NCBI GenBank assembly: GCA_015183035.1
Contig: JACZZP010000007.1
Coordinates: 1 to 64,000, forward strand
Direction of reading: 5' to 3'
DNA from: Meloidogyne chitwoodi
Taxonomy: Eukaryota; Nematoda; Chromadorea; Rhabditida; Meloidogynidae
DNA length: 64,000 nt
Shown: one piece after another, positions 49,678-60,890 of the stretch
Numbering within the stretch: the stretch's first letter is position 1
Layout of the letters: the number at the start of each line of letters is the position of its first letter
Notes under the pieces: model-generated
Told to the model about the DNA's origin: nothing
Database searches by the model: none
The model's input: only the letters and a program-made list of their open reading frames with translations
Made by a program: the position numbers and the translations under genes

Positions 49678-50027
49678 CCAGTCTTAATGTAAACATTTTA
49701 ATAATGAAAATTAAAAACTAAGTATTGTAATAGTTAAAAACAAAGTTGCGAAAGTAAGAAGTTGACATGTTATAGAATTACTAAATATTTATATGAAGTG
49801 GTGTATTAAAATAAAACATTAATTATATCAAAACATATGTATGTTAGGAGATTTCGAAGAAATAATTTAAAAAATTATGAAAAGTATTGAAAGTACAAAT
49901 TAATGGAACGATTTCTCTATCATTAACGTCATATTCTCGCAAAAAAAAAGATGCAGATCATATTGTGTTATAGATTGTTGATTAGAATATACTAAATAAT
50001 TTGATAAAGTTGTTGACGCGTAAATTT
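49678..50027. other. Intergenic, TLF to TRAPPC8
   Basis: About 350 AT-rich bases between the TLF stop and the first TRAPPC8 ATG, on the same strand. TTTGATTTTAG close to the TRAPPC8 start could be an acceptor for a spliced leader or for a missed first exon. Nothing else is seen. Confidence 0.4.
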
Positions 50028-51515
50028 TCAACCATCTTCATCATAAAAGCAGTCTTCATCTTCTGGAAAATATTCGTCTTCTGCAACAAGTACATTTTCG
50101 TCCTCGTGCTGAAATTAGAGAAAAACTAGAGATGTAATAAAAAAAAAAGAAAAAATTAAACCTCATCTTCCCAATACATTTGATTGTTATAAATTCCAGT
50201 CCCGAGAACTTCTACTCTGTCAACATAACGCCCTCTCTTTGTTGCTAAAATTCCATGATTTTTTTGCGACAATGAGCTACTCTCAACTATTTTTTCTGCT
50301 TGTTGTCGTGGACGTCTTCGCGATTGATTGCTACAAGAATATGGTAGAAAAAATTTAGTCTCATCATCAAGATTTTTTTCAGTTTCAGCACCTTTTTGAT
50401 ATGAGAATTCCTTCAAGAAAGGATAAACACGCTCGACACTTTTGATAAGATCGAGCTCAGAGGTTGCTATGAAAGTCATGATTAAAAACAAAATGATGTA
50501 TTTTAAACGTTTAATAAAAATTTGATTGATGTTTTTTATCAGATTCAAAATAAACAAATACCTCCTGAAATTATAATTGATCCAGTTGTATGTATACGTA
50601 AAAATGACTTCGGTTTCTTAAGAACCCATTCAAGTCCACTCGCCAATTCTGGTTCATATTTTGCACCTTCGCCACGGTATTTCCGCGCTACTTCTTCTAC
50701 ATGTACAGCAAATGGAAGTCGGCATGTGGCAAAAATATTAGAAACCCGGTATTTTCGAATGCAAATTCGTTGATCCAGCTTATCCATACCACGCTGAATC
50801 ATCCTACCTATTTGACGTGCAGCACGCATGCACTCAGTTTCACTTAAAATTAAAAATAGCGAAGCTAAAGAAAAGTACAATCGTAATAAAAAAAACTAAT
50901 GTTACCTACATACATATAAGGTAAAAACGAACCTTTTGCAACGAATGATGACAACTTTACCACTGTTGAAATTTTGTTTTAAACGATAGAAATTAAAAAA
51001 TTAGAAACCTATTGAAAATCTTGACAGTACAATCAGGGTTTCTGAGTTGTTTGATTAAGACCTGTTAAAAATGAAAATAGGAGAAAAATATGAACTGCCA
51101 TACTCCTTTAAAACGATCATAGTCCACATTAATACTATGATATGCCAACAACCGTAAATCAATATGCATCGGCAGTGTGTAATTGCAAAGAATATTGTGT
51201 ATCTTTAAGAATTCTTTTAGTTTAAAATTTATTTAGAACTTTTTTAAATTTTTATAAATGATGTTATTTTAGTAATTAAACCTTTATATCGATAATAGTG
51301 CCATCAGCAACTATGACTTGGAGTTTATTATTCGTTGTTGATGTGACGTTAGGAGTATAAGTTTTAAGGTTATCATCACAAATATTTTTCAACGGCTGCT
51401 TATGCACTAATTCCTTGCTTGAGACGTCACCTTCTTTTGAAATCTTACCTGAAAGTATTTGATGACCATTCGAGGAAGTTGGAAAAGTACAAACATTGTT
51501 AAAAGTAATGTCCAT
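50028..51515 (-). CDS. tlf-1: TBP-like factor (TLF/TRF2/TBPL1)
   Basis: General transcription factor of the TBP family. It binds TFIIA and TFIIB but not canonical TATA boxes, and in C. elegans it is needed for early embryonic transcription (family knowledge). After a ~75-residue N-terminus (MDITFNNVCTFPTSSNG ...) the first core repeat reads VIVADGTIIDIK, HNILCNYTLPMHIDLRLLAY, VLIKQLRNPDCTVKIFNSG, KVVIIRCKSETECMRAARQI. The second repeat reads YRVSNIFATCRLPFAVHVEE, AKYEPELASGLEWVLKKPKS, FLRIHTTGSIIISG, LIKSVERVYPFLKEF. YEPEL and the bipartite saddle identify the family. The DNA-intercalating Phe positions of TBP are replaced (KIFNSGK keeps one; FLRIHTTG lacks it), as expected for TLF. The C-terminus has a ~90-residue extension: a basic RRRPRQQ segment and a strongly acidic end (EDEYFPEDEDCFYDEDG). 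At least six exons have GT-AG introns. It diverges from SLX1. Confidence 0.92.
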
Positions 51516-51826
51516 ATAAATTAAATTAACTAAAGAAAATAAAAATCATTTAAATATAATCGAAAAATACTAAAGCAGCCGAAACTATCCCATGAACAAA
51601 TATTGTATGGGATTAATTCTGAGCTTCCCGAGCAGTGTTAGCGACTAAACCATCCCACAGATGATAGATGGATTTGGTTTAATGATGACTCTCCTAGGGG
51701 CGAAGGAAAACAATAGAAAATGGACCAAATTTAGAAAAAAAATTGTCATAAAAAACAACAAAATTGTTTTAATTTGTAGAAGTGAGACTCGACTGCACTT
51801 ATTTGAGTCTGGGTACGGCAATTTCA

Positions 51827-52118
51827 ACAATGTACGGCCCGACTGGCCGACTAGACGCGATTGATTATATAAAAGAAACAAATATAAAGTCGCGTCCAGT
51901 TGGCCCGCGGCCAGACGGTCTCGCGTCTATTCGGTCGCGTCTATTCGGTCGCGTCCAGTCGGGCGTGTCCCGATCGGAAGCGAGTCACTTAACCGACGCC
52001 GTTTTACCGAAGGATTGACTGAAAGGTTTTGACCGAAACCGTTTTACCGATGCCGTTTGACCGCGGCCGTCTTACCGACCGAAGAAAAAGTTCCAACGGT
52101 CCGGCTGCCGGTAAAGTG
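51827..52118. repeat. GC-rich minisatellite
   Basis: The composition jumps from about 30% to well over 50% G+C. There are short tandem copies of TCGCGTCTATTCGG (from about 51923) with variants TCGCGTCCAGT. They are followed by degenerate copies of GCCGTTTTACCGA and ACCGAAACCGTTTTACCGA up to about 52080. A CpG-dense block in AT-rich DNA between divergent genes could be a regulatory element or the remnant of a mobile repeat. Confidence 0.75.
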
Positions 52119-52270
52119 ACACCCCTCCCAATCCCGATCAGACTATTATTAAAGAACCTAATCTTTTAATTTACAGAAATTTTAAGGTGGAAAATTTACT
52201 GAACTTTATTTTATCAAATGCTAAAGTTATTGCATGGTTTATCAGAATCAGTAAGTCTTATTGGTATTGT

Positions 52271-52439
52271 GACTTATAACGGTTTTTTTGTTTATGGACC
52301 GATTTAGACAAGTGAGGTGTCATTCAAAAGAGCTCTGAGTCGAACTAGGGGTGGGGGAAGTTATATACAGGTCCTTGAAAATCAAAAAACCGTAGCTTGT
52401 CCAAATCGGTCCATAAACAAAAAAAACCTGTTATAAGTC
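52271..52439. repeat. Inverted repeat with ~42-bp arms
   Basis: The arm GACTTATAACGGTTTTTTTG ... GGACCGATTTAGACAAG (52271-52312) returns inverted as CTTGTCCAAATCGGTCC ... CCTGTTATAAGTC (52396-52439), with two or three mismatches. The loop has GTGTCATTCAAAAGAGCTC, close to the TGTCATTCGAAAGAGCTC of the foldback at 33.3 kb, and ACAGGTCCTTGAAAATCAAA, close to ACAGGTCCCTGAAATTTGAA there. It is therefore probably a decayed member of the same family. Confidence 0.75.
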
Positions 52440-52531
52440 ATAACATTCAGTCTTATTTTTATTAAACATGTGCCAAAATTTCACCCAAAAATTTTCCTTT
52501 CTATTGGTTTGGTCAATAAGTTCATTTTTAA

Positions 52532-54316
52532 ATGAATGAAATTTTAATGCAATTTTTTGTATCTATTATTTGGAGATGTCAATCCTTTGGGGATGTCGAT
52601 TCTATTGATTTCGACCTTAAGTTTGATTCTATCTGGCTTTTCCAAAAAATAAATTATTGAGATTCATACATAAGGTTCATTTTTAATTTTAAGTTAATTC
52701 CACCTAAAGAGATATGTGTTCAGGATGAGTTCTTTGGCGTTTATTGTCTAGTGAGTAAAAGTGACGAGAAATGTAACAAGGTATGTATATTTTTACATTT
52801 AAGTTAAATATTGAACTAATTTTTAGTTTTAGAATCGTTGTTACATTGGATACACTACAGGTTTCATTTTTATAAAAATTGAAAAATTAATATCATATTA
52901 CAAATGATAAAATATTAGATACTTTTTTGGGCATTCCCCTTCCACAATTTTGTTACGAATTATTGAAGAAAATATGAATTGGTCACAATTATTGATTAAA
53001 ATATCAACGCGTAAAATAATGCCAATTTTTCAGTTACTTGTAGTAACATTATTAGTAATTTCTACCAAGCAGTGCGATAAAATGTGGGATGCGAAAAAAG
53101 TAACAAATATAAGATATAAAAATATATTACAAAATAGTATTTTTTCTTTTGATCAAAATTTGTTCATAGATCCAAACAGACGCATTCGTCAGCATAATTC
53201 TGGTATAGAGCATGGAGGAGCGAAAAAAACTGATGGCAGGACCTGGTATGTATGTATGGCAATTTTTATTCTAGTTTCAAAACATTTTTGATTGCAAAGA
53301 AAATTAGGTTTATTATGAATATCTTTAATTTCTGAAAAGTTCAATCGATCATGAAATATTTTAGGGATATGGTTTGCATAGTTCATGGTTTTCCTAACTC
53401 GATTTCTGCTTTACAATTTGAATGGGCATGGCAAAATCCAAATAAATCAAAAAGACTCAAACGCCACTACATCCGGAAGGACAGAAAAGAGGCCCCTTTT
53501 GATTTTCAATACCGCATTGTTATTCAAATGTTAAACACGCGGTAAGTTTCCGAAATTTCCTCCACATTTATTTTCCTTATCTCAATGAGTCCTATTTGTT
53601 GCGACTGATTTTTGTTATTAAAATTAGTAGATCATTTCTTTTTTTTTTTAATTTTAGGCCATGGCGTGAATTTGCTTTAACTTTCAGGTTGTATTATTAT
53701 TTCTACTTAAATTATATAGCTTAAAATTTAGGTGGCTAATAAAGGTGAATTCAAAAACATTATACGCTGGAATTCAATCATTTTTTACCTAGGAATATGA
53801 AATTCCTTTCCCTAATAAGCTTGTCTTGCCCCCACATATGAAGTTGGCTTATGGAAAAGTTCAAAAAGCATCGTTGATGATCCCGATGGAATTGGATGCA
53901 TATACAACAATAAGAAATTGTGACTTATGTAAATCCTCTGTTTCTAAGGTTGTCCTTTTTTCAGAATTTGAATAACCAATTTCCTCATTTAAGATAGCCC
54001 AGCTCTTGCGGTGTCCAGCATTTGAAGTTTGCGGTGCTCATTTCCACGGTTTATTATTTTATTATTACTGGACGTTATGTATGTATGTATCAGATATTTT
54101 ACTGCAGCATTTTGTCTCGCCGAGCATTGTTTAAATTGTGATATGGAAAAGGCTTTTCCAGTCTCAGGGAAGTGTCCAAAATGCGGATTCTATTTTTTAT
54201 GGGGAGATGTTGTTAGAGATCAAAGAGCATTACTTCTGATACAAGATTCAAAGCCTATACATGAGGGCATGAAAATTGCTGACGGATTGATTCCAAAGAA
54301 ACTTTGCCGAAATTGA
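52532..54316 (+). CDS. slx-1: Structure-specific endonuclease subunit SLX1 (GIY-YIG nuclease)
   Basis: Catalytic subunit of SLX1-SLX4, which cuts Holliday junctions and other branched DNA (family knowledge). Exons at about 52724-52780, 52833-52860, 53170-53245 and 53364-53541 join in phase. They give [57 protein letters not shown] and [17 protein letters not shown]. The GVY and CYIG halves of GIY-YIG, the catalytic Arg (NRRIRQH) and the metal-binding Glu (FEWAWQ) are present. After [20 protein letters not shown] comes the zinc-binding RING/PHD-like module: [52 protein letters not shown]; it ends KKLCRN at 54316. The last exon fits best from CTGCAG at 54107. The first exon is uncertain: ATG at 52532 with a GTATCT donor at 52559 joins in phase (MNEILMQFF before DEFFGVY), but it is short and weakly supported. 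Confidence 0.92.
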
Positions 54317-54684
54317 ATTTTTAATTTGAATGTAAAAATTATTCAATGAGAAAAAAACAAGGTTTGCTGTTGTTTTCACTTTTGAAATTTTCCAAACCTA
54401 GGTAATATCCAAAAAATAATATCACAAATCTGTTAATAATTTTGTGGTAAAAATGTAATGTTAATAATTGCAAAATACTAAAAATGACTTTTAACGACTG
54501 ATAATTAATTTGAAAAATTAAATAAAGGATTTCCTTTAAAGTTTATCAAATATTATTGTTAAAGGGACTCTTAATCTAATTTGTAAGTAAACTACACAAA
54601 AACCTGTTAGTAACCAAATTAAAAAAATTTCAAGGCTTTAAATGATATCCTATTTTATAAAATTTCAACCAACCACAACCATCC
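54317..54684. other. Intergenic, convergent 3' ends of slx-1 and the ZP gene
   Basis: The two genes meet tail to tail here. The stretch is AT-rich, with AATAAAGG near 54521 as a possible polyadenylation signal for slx-1. No gene or repeat is recognised. Confidence 0.45.
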
Positions 54685-57077
54685 TTAGATTAATGTCAAA
54701 AATTTAGTTTTTCTTCTTCCATATATTCTCCAATTCAGACAGATAATGAGTATAAAAATCACCGCAAAAATCGCAAAGCTCGCACCAGCAATTGCTAGCA
54801 CCTCAAATCTCTCAAACCGCTGCGAATCCAATGAATAGAGCTGGGGGGTTGCAGCGCCGTATTCTCTACTTTTTATTGGAAGAACTCGAATAAATGGGTC
54901 TGTAGCGAAAAGTTAAGTAAATTTAAATGAATGTCAAACCTCTTCCAGCTATGCGCTCATCCTTGTTTTTGCTTCGCTCGGAGATCACATTAATAGTTCT
55001 CGGTACCACAGTTAAATCTTAAATGATACTGATTGAGATTCTTCATCATAAATATTTGCTAACCCCATATATATAACTAACCTATATCCCCTTATATTTT
55101 TATAAAATATCTTCGTACCGGCACTCAAATCAGTTTCCATTGGGTTATTCACGAATTCGATGACATCCCTACCAGCACGACTGCGATTGTTATTATTAGA
55201 TGATATTGGAGAAATTTTAGCAACAGTTATATTCTCATTGATATTTGCTATCGAAATTGGACTGTCCTTAAGCGGAAGCGACGATTTACTGAATTAATTT
55301 ATTTAAAAAATGCGCAATTATTATTAAAATTTTAAAGAACCTGTGCCCACGTCTATAAGCAGAAGGTGCTAGTTCTTCAGTAGAGTCCAAAGGAATAAAT
55401 GAAGATGATATGATTGAACCAGTCAATCTAAAACAATACGATTTTTTAAAAATCTTCAATCTTACGCTGATCCAACACGACCCTCTTTGTTACATTGTGG
55501 TGGCGAAATTCTAAAAGATAGTAACTTTACTATTTTTAATTATAATAGAAGTTAATACGGTGGATCATAGTCATATCTACCGTATTACTATATTCACCCA
55601 TCACATCCACCATCTTCTCGAAAGCAGAGTTGAATGGTGCAAGTAAAAAATAATTGAACCCTAGAAAGTAATAACTTTAAAAATAAATTAATTTCTAATT
55701 ACCGATCTGCGTAGCGAAACACATGAGTATGCGCATAAGCAGTGAATGTCTTTTCATCATAGGAAATTTCCGCAAGAAGTGAACGATCTGTGACACACCT
55801 AAAAAATCTAACTTTTATGTTTATATAAATATCAAACCCTATTTCATCTAAAGGCGTGTAAAGGGTTTTTTTCTTAATTTTGTTATTTTTTGTGATACTT
55901 GTTTTTTTTATAAAATTTAGATTTTAGAATATTTTTAAACAAGAAAAAAACCCCTATTTACCCTATTTCGTCCACTAAATCAAAACGGTTCTTTCCATGT
56001 CCATCATCAACAAAACAAGAATGGATCAATAGACCATAAAGCCATCCGGCGACTGGGTCACATTGCCAAAGATGTGTAATCGGCTAAAATTAAATAGTGA
56101 CAAAAAAGTTTATGTTTCAGCAACTTATACGCGATTAAATAAAAAATATTTAGTCTAAATTTATTGTAAGAGTAATCAAAACCTCTCCAATTGTTGCATA
56201 TTTCATGAGAGGGCCATCTAATCCATGTTGTTTTAATTGGTATGAACAATGTGGTAATGAGAATTCACGTTCCACCACAGAAGTTACTAGTGGGCTAAAT
56301 TTTGAGTATAGAACATTTAAAATATTTTAATAATTTCAGTACTAATTTTTGATTAAACTTAATTTCTGAAAAATACTATCTTTGAGATTGATAAAGCGTA
56401 AAACGAGGTACCTAACATCTAGCGCAGTTTCAATCGCTTTTACTGCCTCCATGAAGAAACAGCGAATGTTGAATGCTCTGTCAATACCTGTGAGAAAAAT
56501 CGGATGGAAGGAAACTATAAGCGTGAATGAGTAGCTGACACCACGGGGATTCAACTTAAGAAATTGTTAAAAATCTATTATTAGAAAAACCAACCAAACG
56601 TTGTCTTCGCATATTACACTGCCCAAAACGAATTGTAAAATCAGCACCACGAGAATCCAACGGCCCTTTAGTATCGGATACCCAATTTCTAGAATAACTA
56701 TGAACGCATTCTGTCTGATCAACCTATCAGTTTAAAGTTAGAAAATAGTGAAAAAGTTATCACTTCGTCTTCAACATATAACCTCCCATGAAATGGCTTC
56801 TCCATTCGGATCCACACCTGAAAAGAAAAAACATTAGTAATATGTTTGTAATATGTATGTACGCGGTCTAATAGCCATTTGAAAATCCTTAGTTAAAGGC
56901 CTAACGTTTCATTTAACTCACAGTTATTGACTCTACTCCGCAATCAACTCTAGGCTCTGCCAATATAGCGTTTTCCAATTGTGGAAATTGCCCATGGCAG
57001 ATTCTCATTATACAGTTTAAAATAAGCATCAATTCAATCCTTAAAGCGGTTAGATTCTCTAATATATCAAGATTCAT
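54685..57077 (-). CDS. ZP-domain membrane protein, cuticlin-like
   Basis: Nematode ZP proteins polymerise at the apical surface and shape or line the cuticle (family knowledge). An N-terminal hydrophobic stretch (IELMLILNCIMRICHG) acts as signal peptide; translation may start at MNLDILENLT (57077) or at the inner Met (57029). The ZP domain begins AEPRVDCGVESIT, VWIRMEKPFHGRLYVEDEV, CVHSYSRNWV, FTIRFGQCNMRRQRLV, and continues NPRGVSYSFTLIVSFHP and IDRAFNIRCFFMEAVKA. The ZP-C half has MKYATIGE, IWQCDPVAGWLYGLLIHSC, VDDGHGKNRFDLVDE, CVTDRSLLAEISYDEKTF, HVFRYADR and FTCTIQLCFREDGGCDG. A Ser/Asn-rich linker with a basic NRSRAGRD site (possible furin-type processing) leads to one membrane segment (LAIAGASFAIFAVIFILIICL) and a short basic tail (RIYGRRKTKFLTLI). 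Many short introns. An acceptor (TTATTTTAG) lies about 50 bases upstream of the start. Confidence 0.9.
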
Positions 57078-57555
57078 TCTACGAGATATTCTGTTTAGTC
57101 TAAGACGAAGAAAAATACTAAAATAACAAAAAGTTAAAAAAATGACGAGTAGATTAAATAAAACTAATGTTATATTTGTCCAATCATAAGTATTAAAGAC
57201 TGGGCAAAGTGATAAATATGAGCGGAATTTTTCTTAATTTTAATGAATGTGGCAGTATGATGACCACAACTAGTTAAATTCCGGATTTTTCTGCACACCT
57301 GCGGGGTTTTACTGGATAGATCACATAGCTACAATAATTTTCGCAGAAAATATTCATCGGCTATTTATTATATTCATATTTACATCAATTAATCTTTCTT
57401 TTCAATAAAAAAATGGAAGAAAAGCGTATTGGTGGCACAATTAATTGCCATTGAATAAAAACTTTATAAAATAAAGAAGAATCCAGAATTTACCTCTTTT
57501 TATGTATATATTAAATTATATGCATATTTTTAAATCATACAATTTTTTCATCTAC
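57078..57555. other. Intergenic, exoc-8 to the ZP gene
   Basis: About 480 AT-rich bases between same-strand genes. It should hold the ZP gene promoter or trans-splice region. I see no specific element. Confidence 0.4.
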
Positions 57556-60500
57556 TTAACCTAATATCTTACTTTCATCGCTAGCCGCTGGATATAGATT
57601 ACTTGGCCTTCTTTGAAAATGAACTAAATGAGAAAATTTCTTATGAAGAATCTCATGCAGTACTCCAGAATCGTCACCACATTGCAATACTTTCTCGCAA
57701 AGAGGAAGAACCTTAATGCATACATATTTTAAGAATAATTAAAGGATAATCCACAGAGAAACCCACAAAAATCGTATTAGACAATATTATTACTAAACCT
57801 GCGAAATAATGAAGCGGCTCGAACAATTATGCACAATGGAAGGATGCATTTTTGCAGTTAAATATGCCAATTCTTGTGTCCAAATTTCACATATAAAATT
57901 GTGGGAAATTTGTAGTAAATGTGGCGAACTATTTAACAAAGCCAAATCTCTACCTAAAATAAACTTTTAAAAATATTCCGATGATTAAGACTTTTTACTA
58001 ACTTAATTGAAGTGCAATCCTTGCAAACATACACGCACTTTGAGAGACATTAAGCGCAAATCTATACTTGAAATCCGATGATGGTGGTGATTCAGGACGA
58101 CATATAGCCTAAAATTAAAACGAGGAAATGTGCTGTATGAAAATATTTGATTAGAATAGACTAAATACAAATTTAGGGATATACCCATTCCAATTGAAGA
58201 CCAATATCGGACATTTCTTCCAAGAAACGTATGAGATTAATATCAGAGTCAAGTGAGAAAGGTGTCCATCGCTCTTCCTTTAAAGTTATAGTTATTAAAA
58301 TTCTTAAATAAGTTTATTTACATTTAATTATAATTAAAAGAAAACAAAATTACCATGTTCCTTAATTTAATGCTTTCTAAAATGTTATCAAAATTCGCTT
58401 GTAATGCCGATCGTAATGAAGGGGCTGCTAATCTATTAATTTCAAAATTAAGGTCCAATCCCATATGTGCCAAATGAGAACATTTTCCGATAAGTATGCG
58501 CCAAGTGTTTCTAAAAAACAATTTAAACAAGTAAGACAATATAAAAATCCAAACAGAAAAATTTCCCATCTAAACCGATTTAAGTGAAAAAAACAACAAC
58601 GTTAAAACTGCCATCGTTGGTGCCACCTCAATTACATTCTTCCGTATAAGGGAAAGAAGGATTCCCAACTCACGAGAAGACCAAGCAATAATTAAACACA
58701 ACTGTTTTGGGTATACAGATAATTCCGTGTATACCTAACAAAGAGATATATTTAAAGATTTATTATGTAAATTAAAAAAATACTTCGACTATGTCATTAA
58801 TAAACAGTCCAGATATTTGACGAACATACGAGAGAGGATCTTCGCTTATCTAAAAAGCATCACTAATATAGACAAAATAAAAATACATATCAAATAAATA
58901 AAAAAATTAAACAAATTTACTATGATTTCTCGAGCAGCAGCCCTCAATCCTACGCTTCGTTTTTTCATATATAACTCAATAGCATAAGTAGAACGACCAA
59001 GTGCAATAAGTTGCTGAAGTGGCTGTGCTAATACCTTTGAACCACCATAAATAGAATTAAATCGCCTCATGTCATCTGTTAGTATTTGAACCACCTAAAA
59101 ATAAATAACAAACTGGAACTAAATTAACTTAATTTTAAATTAAAATATCGGCCTAGGATAGAAATAAAAAAGCGAAATGCTTGACAAACACTTAAAAATT
59201 ATAATTTTTTATTATAAGCCTGGACTAAAATAAAATAAATTATCAACTTGTTTTTCAATAGAAGCGAATTTAGCATTAAGGGCAACATCGCTACAAGAAC
59301 AGCTTTTCCATTCCATCAACATTTCAACAGCCTAAAATTCACTTGGAGTCCATATAAAAAATTAAATTAAAAATATTAACTAGATATATGGGACAAGAAC
59401 TTATTATTTAATAAATTAAGAACCTCTTCCATGTGTCGGTGTGAGATGACATCCTGAAGTTCGTTAACTAAATCAGTTAGCCAAACTGAATCTTCTAGTG
59501 ACATCCGCTTTCGTGTAACAATATCAAAGTCCCTTCCTCTTTCTTCGGCTTCTAGCATTTCAATTTCTTCCTCGTCAATTTTTTCATGAAGTTTTTGGAC
59601 TTTCTTATTTCTAACATTTTCCGAAGAAGCTGATGCACGCGTAACAATTGTGTTAAGTATACTTCGGCGACGTGCTTAAAGATAATTTAAGTATAATTAT
59701 GTAAAATGACAAAAACCTCTTATAGTCGCTTGTCTAACGAGTGCTCGTTCTTCGTGTTGTTTTCGTTTTGCTTCCTCAACAGATTCAAGCCAATCGCGTT
59801 TCACACGGGCGCTTTCACAGAATAAGTATAAATGCTCAGGAAAGACAAGTAACTGCAGAATATTCAAATCTGACGAACCATCAAAATTCGTTGAAGACGT
59901 CCTTTTTACATTTACCAAAGCAAGCGAATCTAGACTGTAGTTAGTTGCCTATTACGATAAAACGTTTAATGTTAATGTGTTATTTAGAATGAAAAATAAT
60001 ACCAAATGAAACGGATGTTTATGATGACCAATTCCACTATCAGGATTCGGATGTCCAATTAGCAAACTGTTGCTTAAAAGAACTGCATAAACCGTATGTT
60101 TCGGTTGAAATGATTCTGGATCCAGCAACTGAAGTTGACCTTGTAGGAGAATACGTTCTTGCTCACCAGATGAGTTTAAGATTGGCTGAAAATTTAAAGA
60201 TAATTTTTATGTAAATTTATAATATTTCTTTTTAAAAATTGGTGATAGTAAAGGTTAACATCTGAAACTTTAGTCTACACGTGAATAATAAAAATCGATA
60301 ACTGCAATATCATCCATCCGATTCATTAATGTCTGCAATTGATGCGTCTGTTGATTGCTTAGTCCTGAGTTTGTAGTAAGAGAAGCGCTGCAAGATGAAC
60401 GTTTTTCAAGGCCGGTCATTTCCATTAGACCTTCCAGTAAATGACGCTGATCATTTAGCAAGGTTGAGAGTTGATAAATTTCCTTCTCCAACCCTTTTTA

Positions 60501-60890
60501 AATTATAAGAATTTTAGCTTTTAATAAGGAAACGTTCAAGCAGGACTGAAAATATCAAACAATTAATTTTGATCCTATGAAAACATTTTAGAACTAACTT
60601 GAAATCTCCTTCGATGTATCAATAAACTGTTTGTAGTGATCAAAAACGATATCCTTGATTTGGTCAGCTGCATTATTTGAACGAGTTGTGAGAGACTGAC
60701 GCAAATTATTTAGTCTTTTTGTTTCATCTCCAGGACGGACAGATTGTAAAAAATCAGCAACATCTAAATCCAAAATTAAATTCAAAATTTTAAATTAAAT
60801 CTTAAAGTTTAAATAAAATGACAAACATTCTGGAGCATTGAATAATTCTCCAGAAGTAAAAAATTCCGAGCCATTGTTAATGTTCTCCAT
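57556..60890 (-). CDS. exoc-8: Exocyst complex component 8 (EXO84)
   Basis: Subunit of the octameric exocyst, which tethers secretory vesicles to the plasma membrane and is an effector of Ral GTPases (family knowledge). The start MENINNGSEFFTSGELFNAP is followed by VADFLQSVRPGDETKRLNNL, IVFDHYKQFIDTSKEIS, MEKEIYQLSTLLNDQRHLL: the conserved N-terminal coiled-coil rod of EXO84. A PH domain follows: ILLQGQLQLLDPESF, VYAVLLSNSLLIGHPNPDS, FHLATNYSLDSLALVNVKR, LLVFPEHLYLFCESARVKRD, WLESVEEAKRK. The C-terminal helical repeats include DSVWLTDLVNELQDVISHRH, EEVLNLLN, LAQPLQQLIALGRSTYAIEL, YMKKRSVGLRAAAREI, NTWRILIGKCSHLAHMGLDL and NFEINRLAAPSLRSALQANF. The last exon reads VLPLCEKVLQCGDDSG and ends in SDESKILG and a TAA. 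About twelve or more short exons. The full family layout is present, so it appears complete. Confidence 0.9.

Larger units (their letters stand above)
51516..52531. promoter_or_regulatory. Shared upstream region of tlf-1 (minus) and slx-1 (plus)
   Basis: Both genes point away from this ~1-kb interval, so it should hold both promoters. It contains the GC-rich minisatellite at 51827-52118 and an inverted repeat at 52271-52439, listed separately. A TTATATAAAAG stretch near 51864 looks TATA-like on the plus strand, but it lies more than 600 bases from the first SLX1 exon, so a role is speculative. Frames such as 51645-51881 and 51782-52018 have no domain and span the repeats. Confidence 0.5.

Noticed and set aside
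50522..50773. Plus-strand frame inside tlf-1
   Set aside because: Antisense shadow of the second TBP-core exon, which is strongly supported on the minus strand.
59741..59944. Plus-strand frame inside exoc-8
   Set aside because: Antisense shadow of the PH-domain exon.
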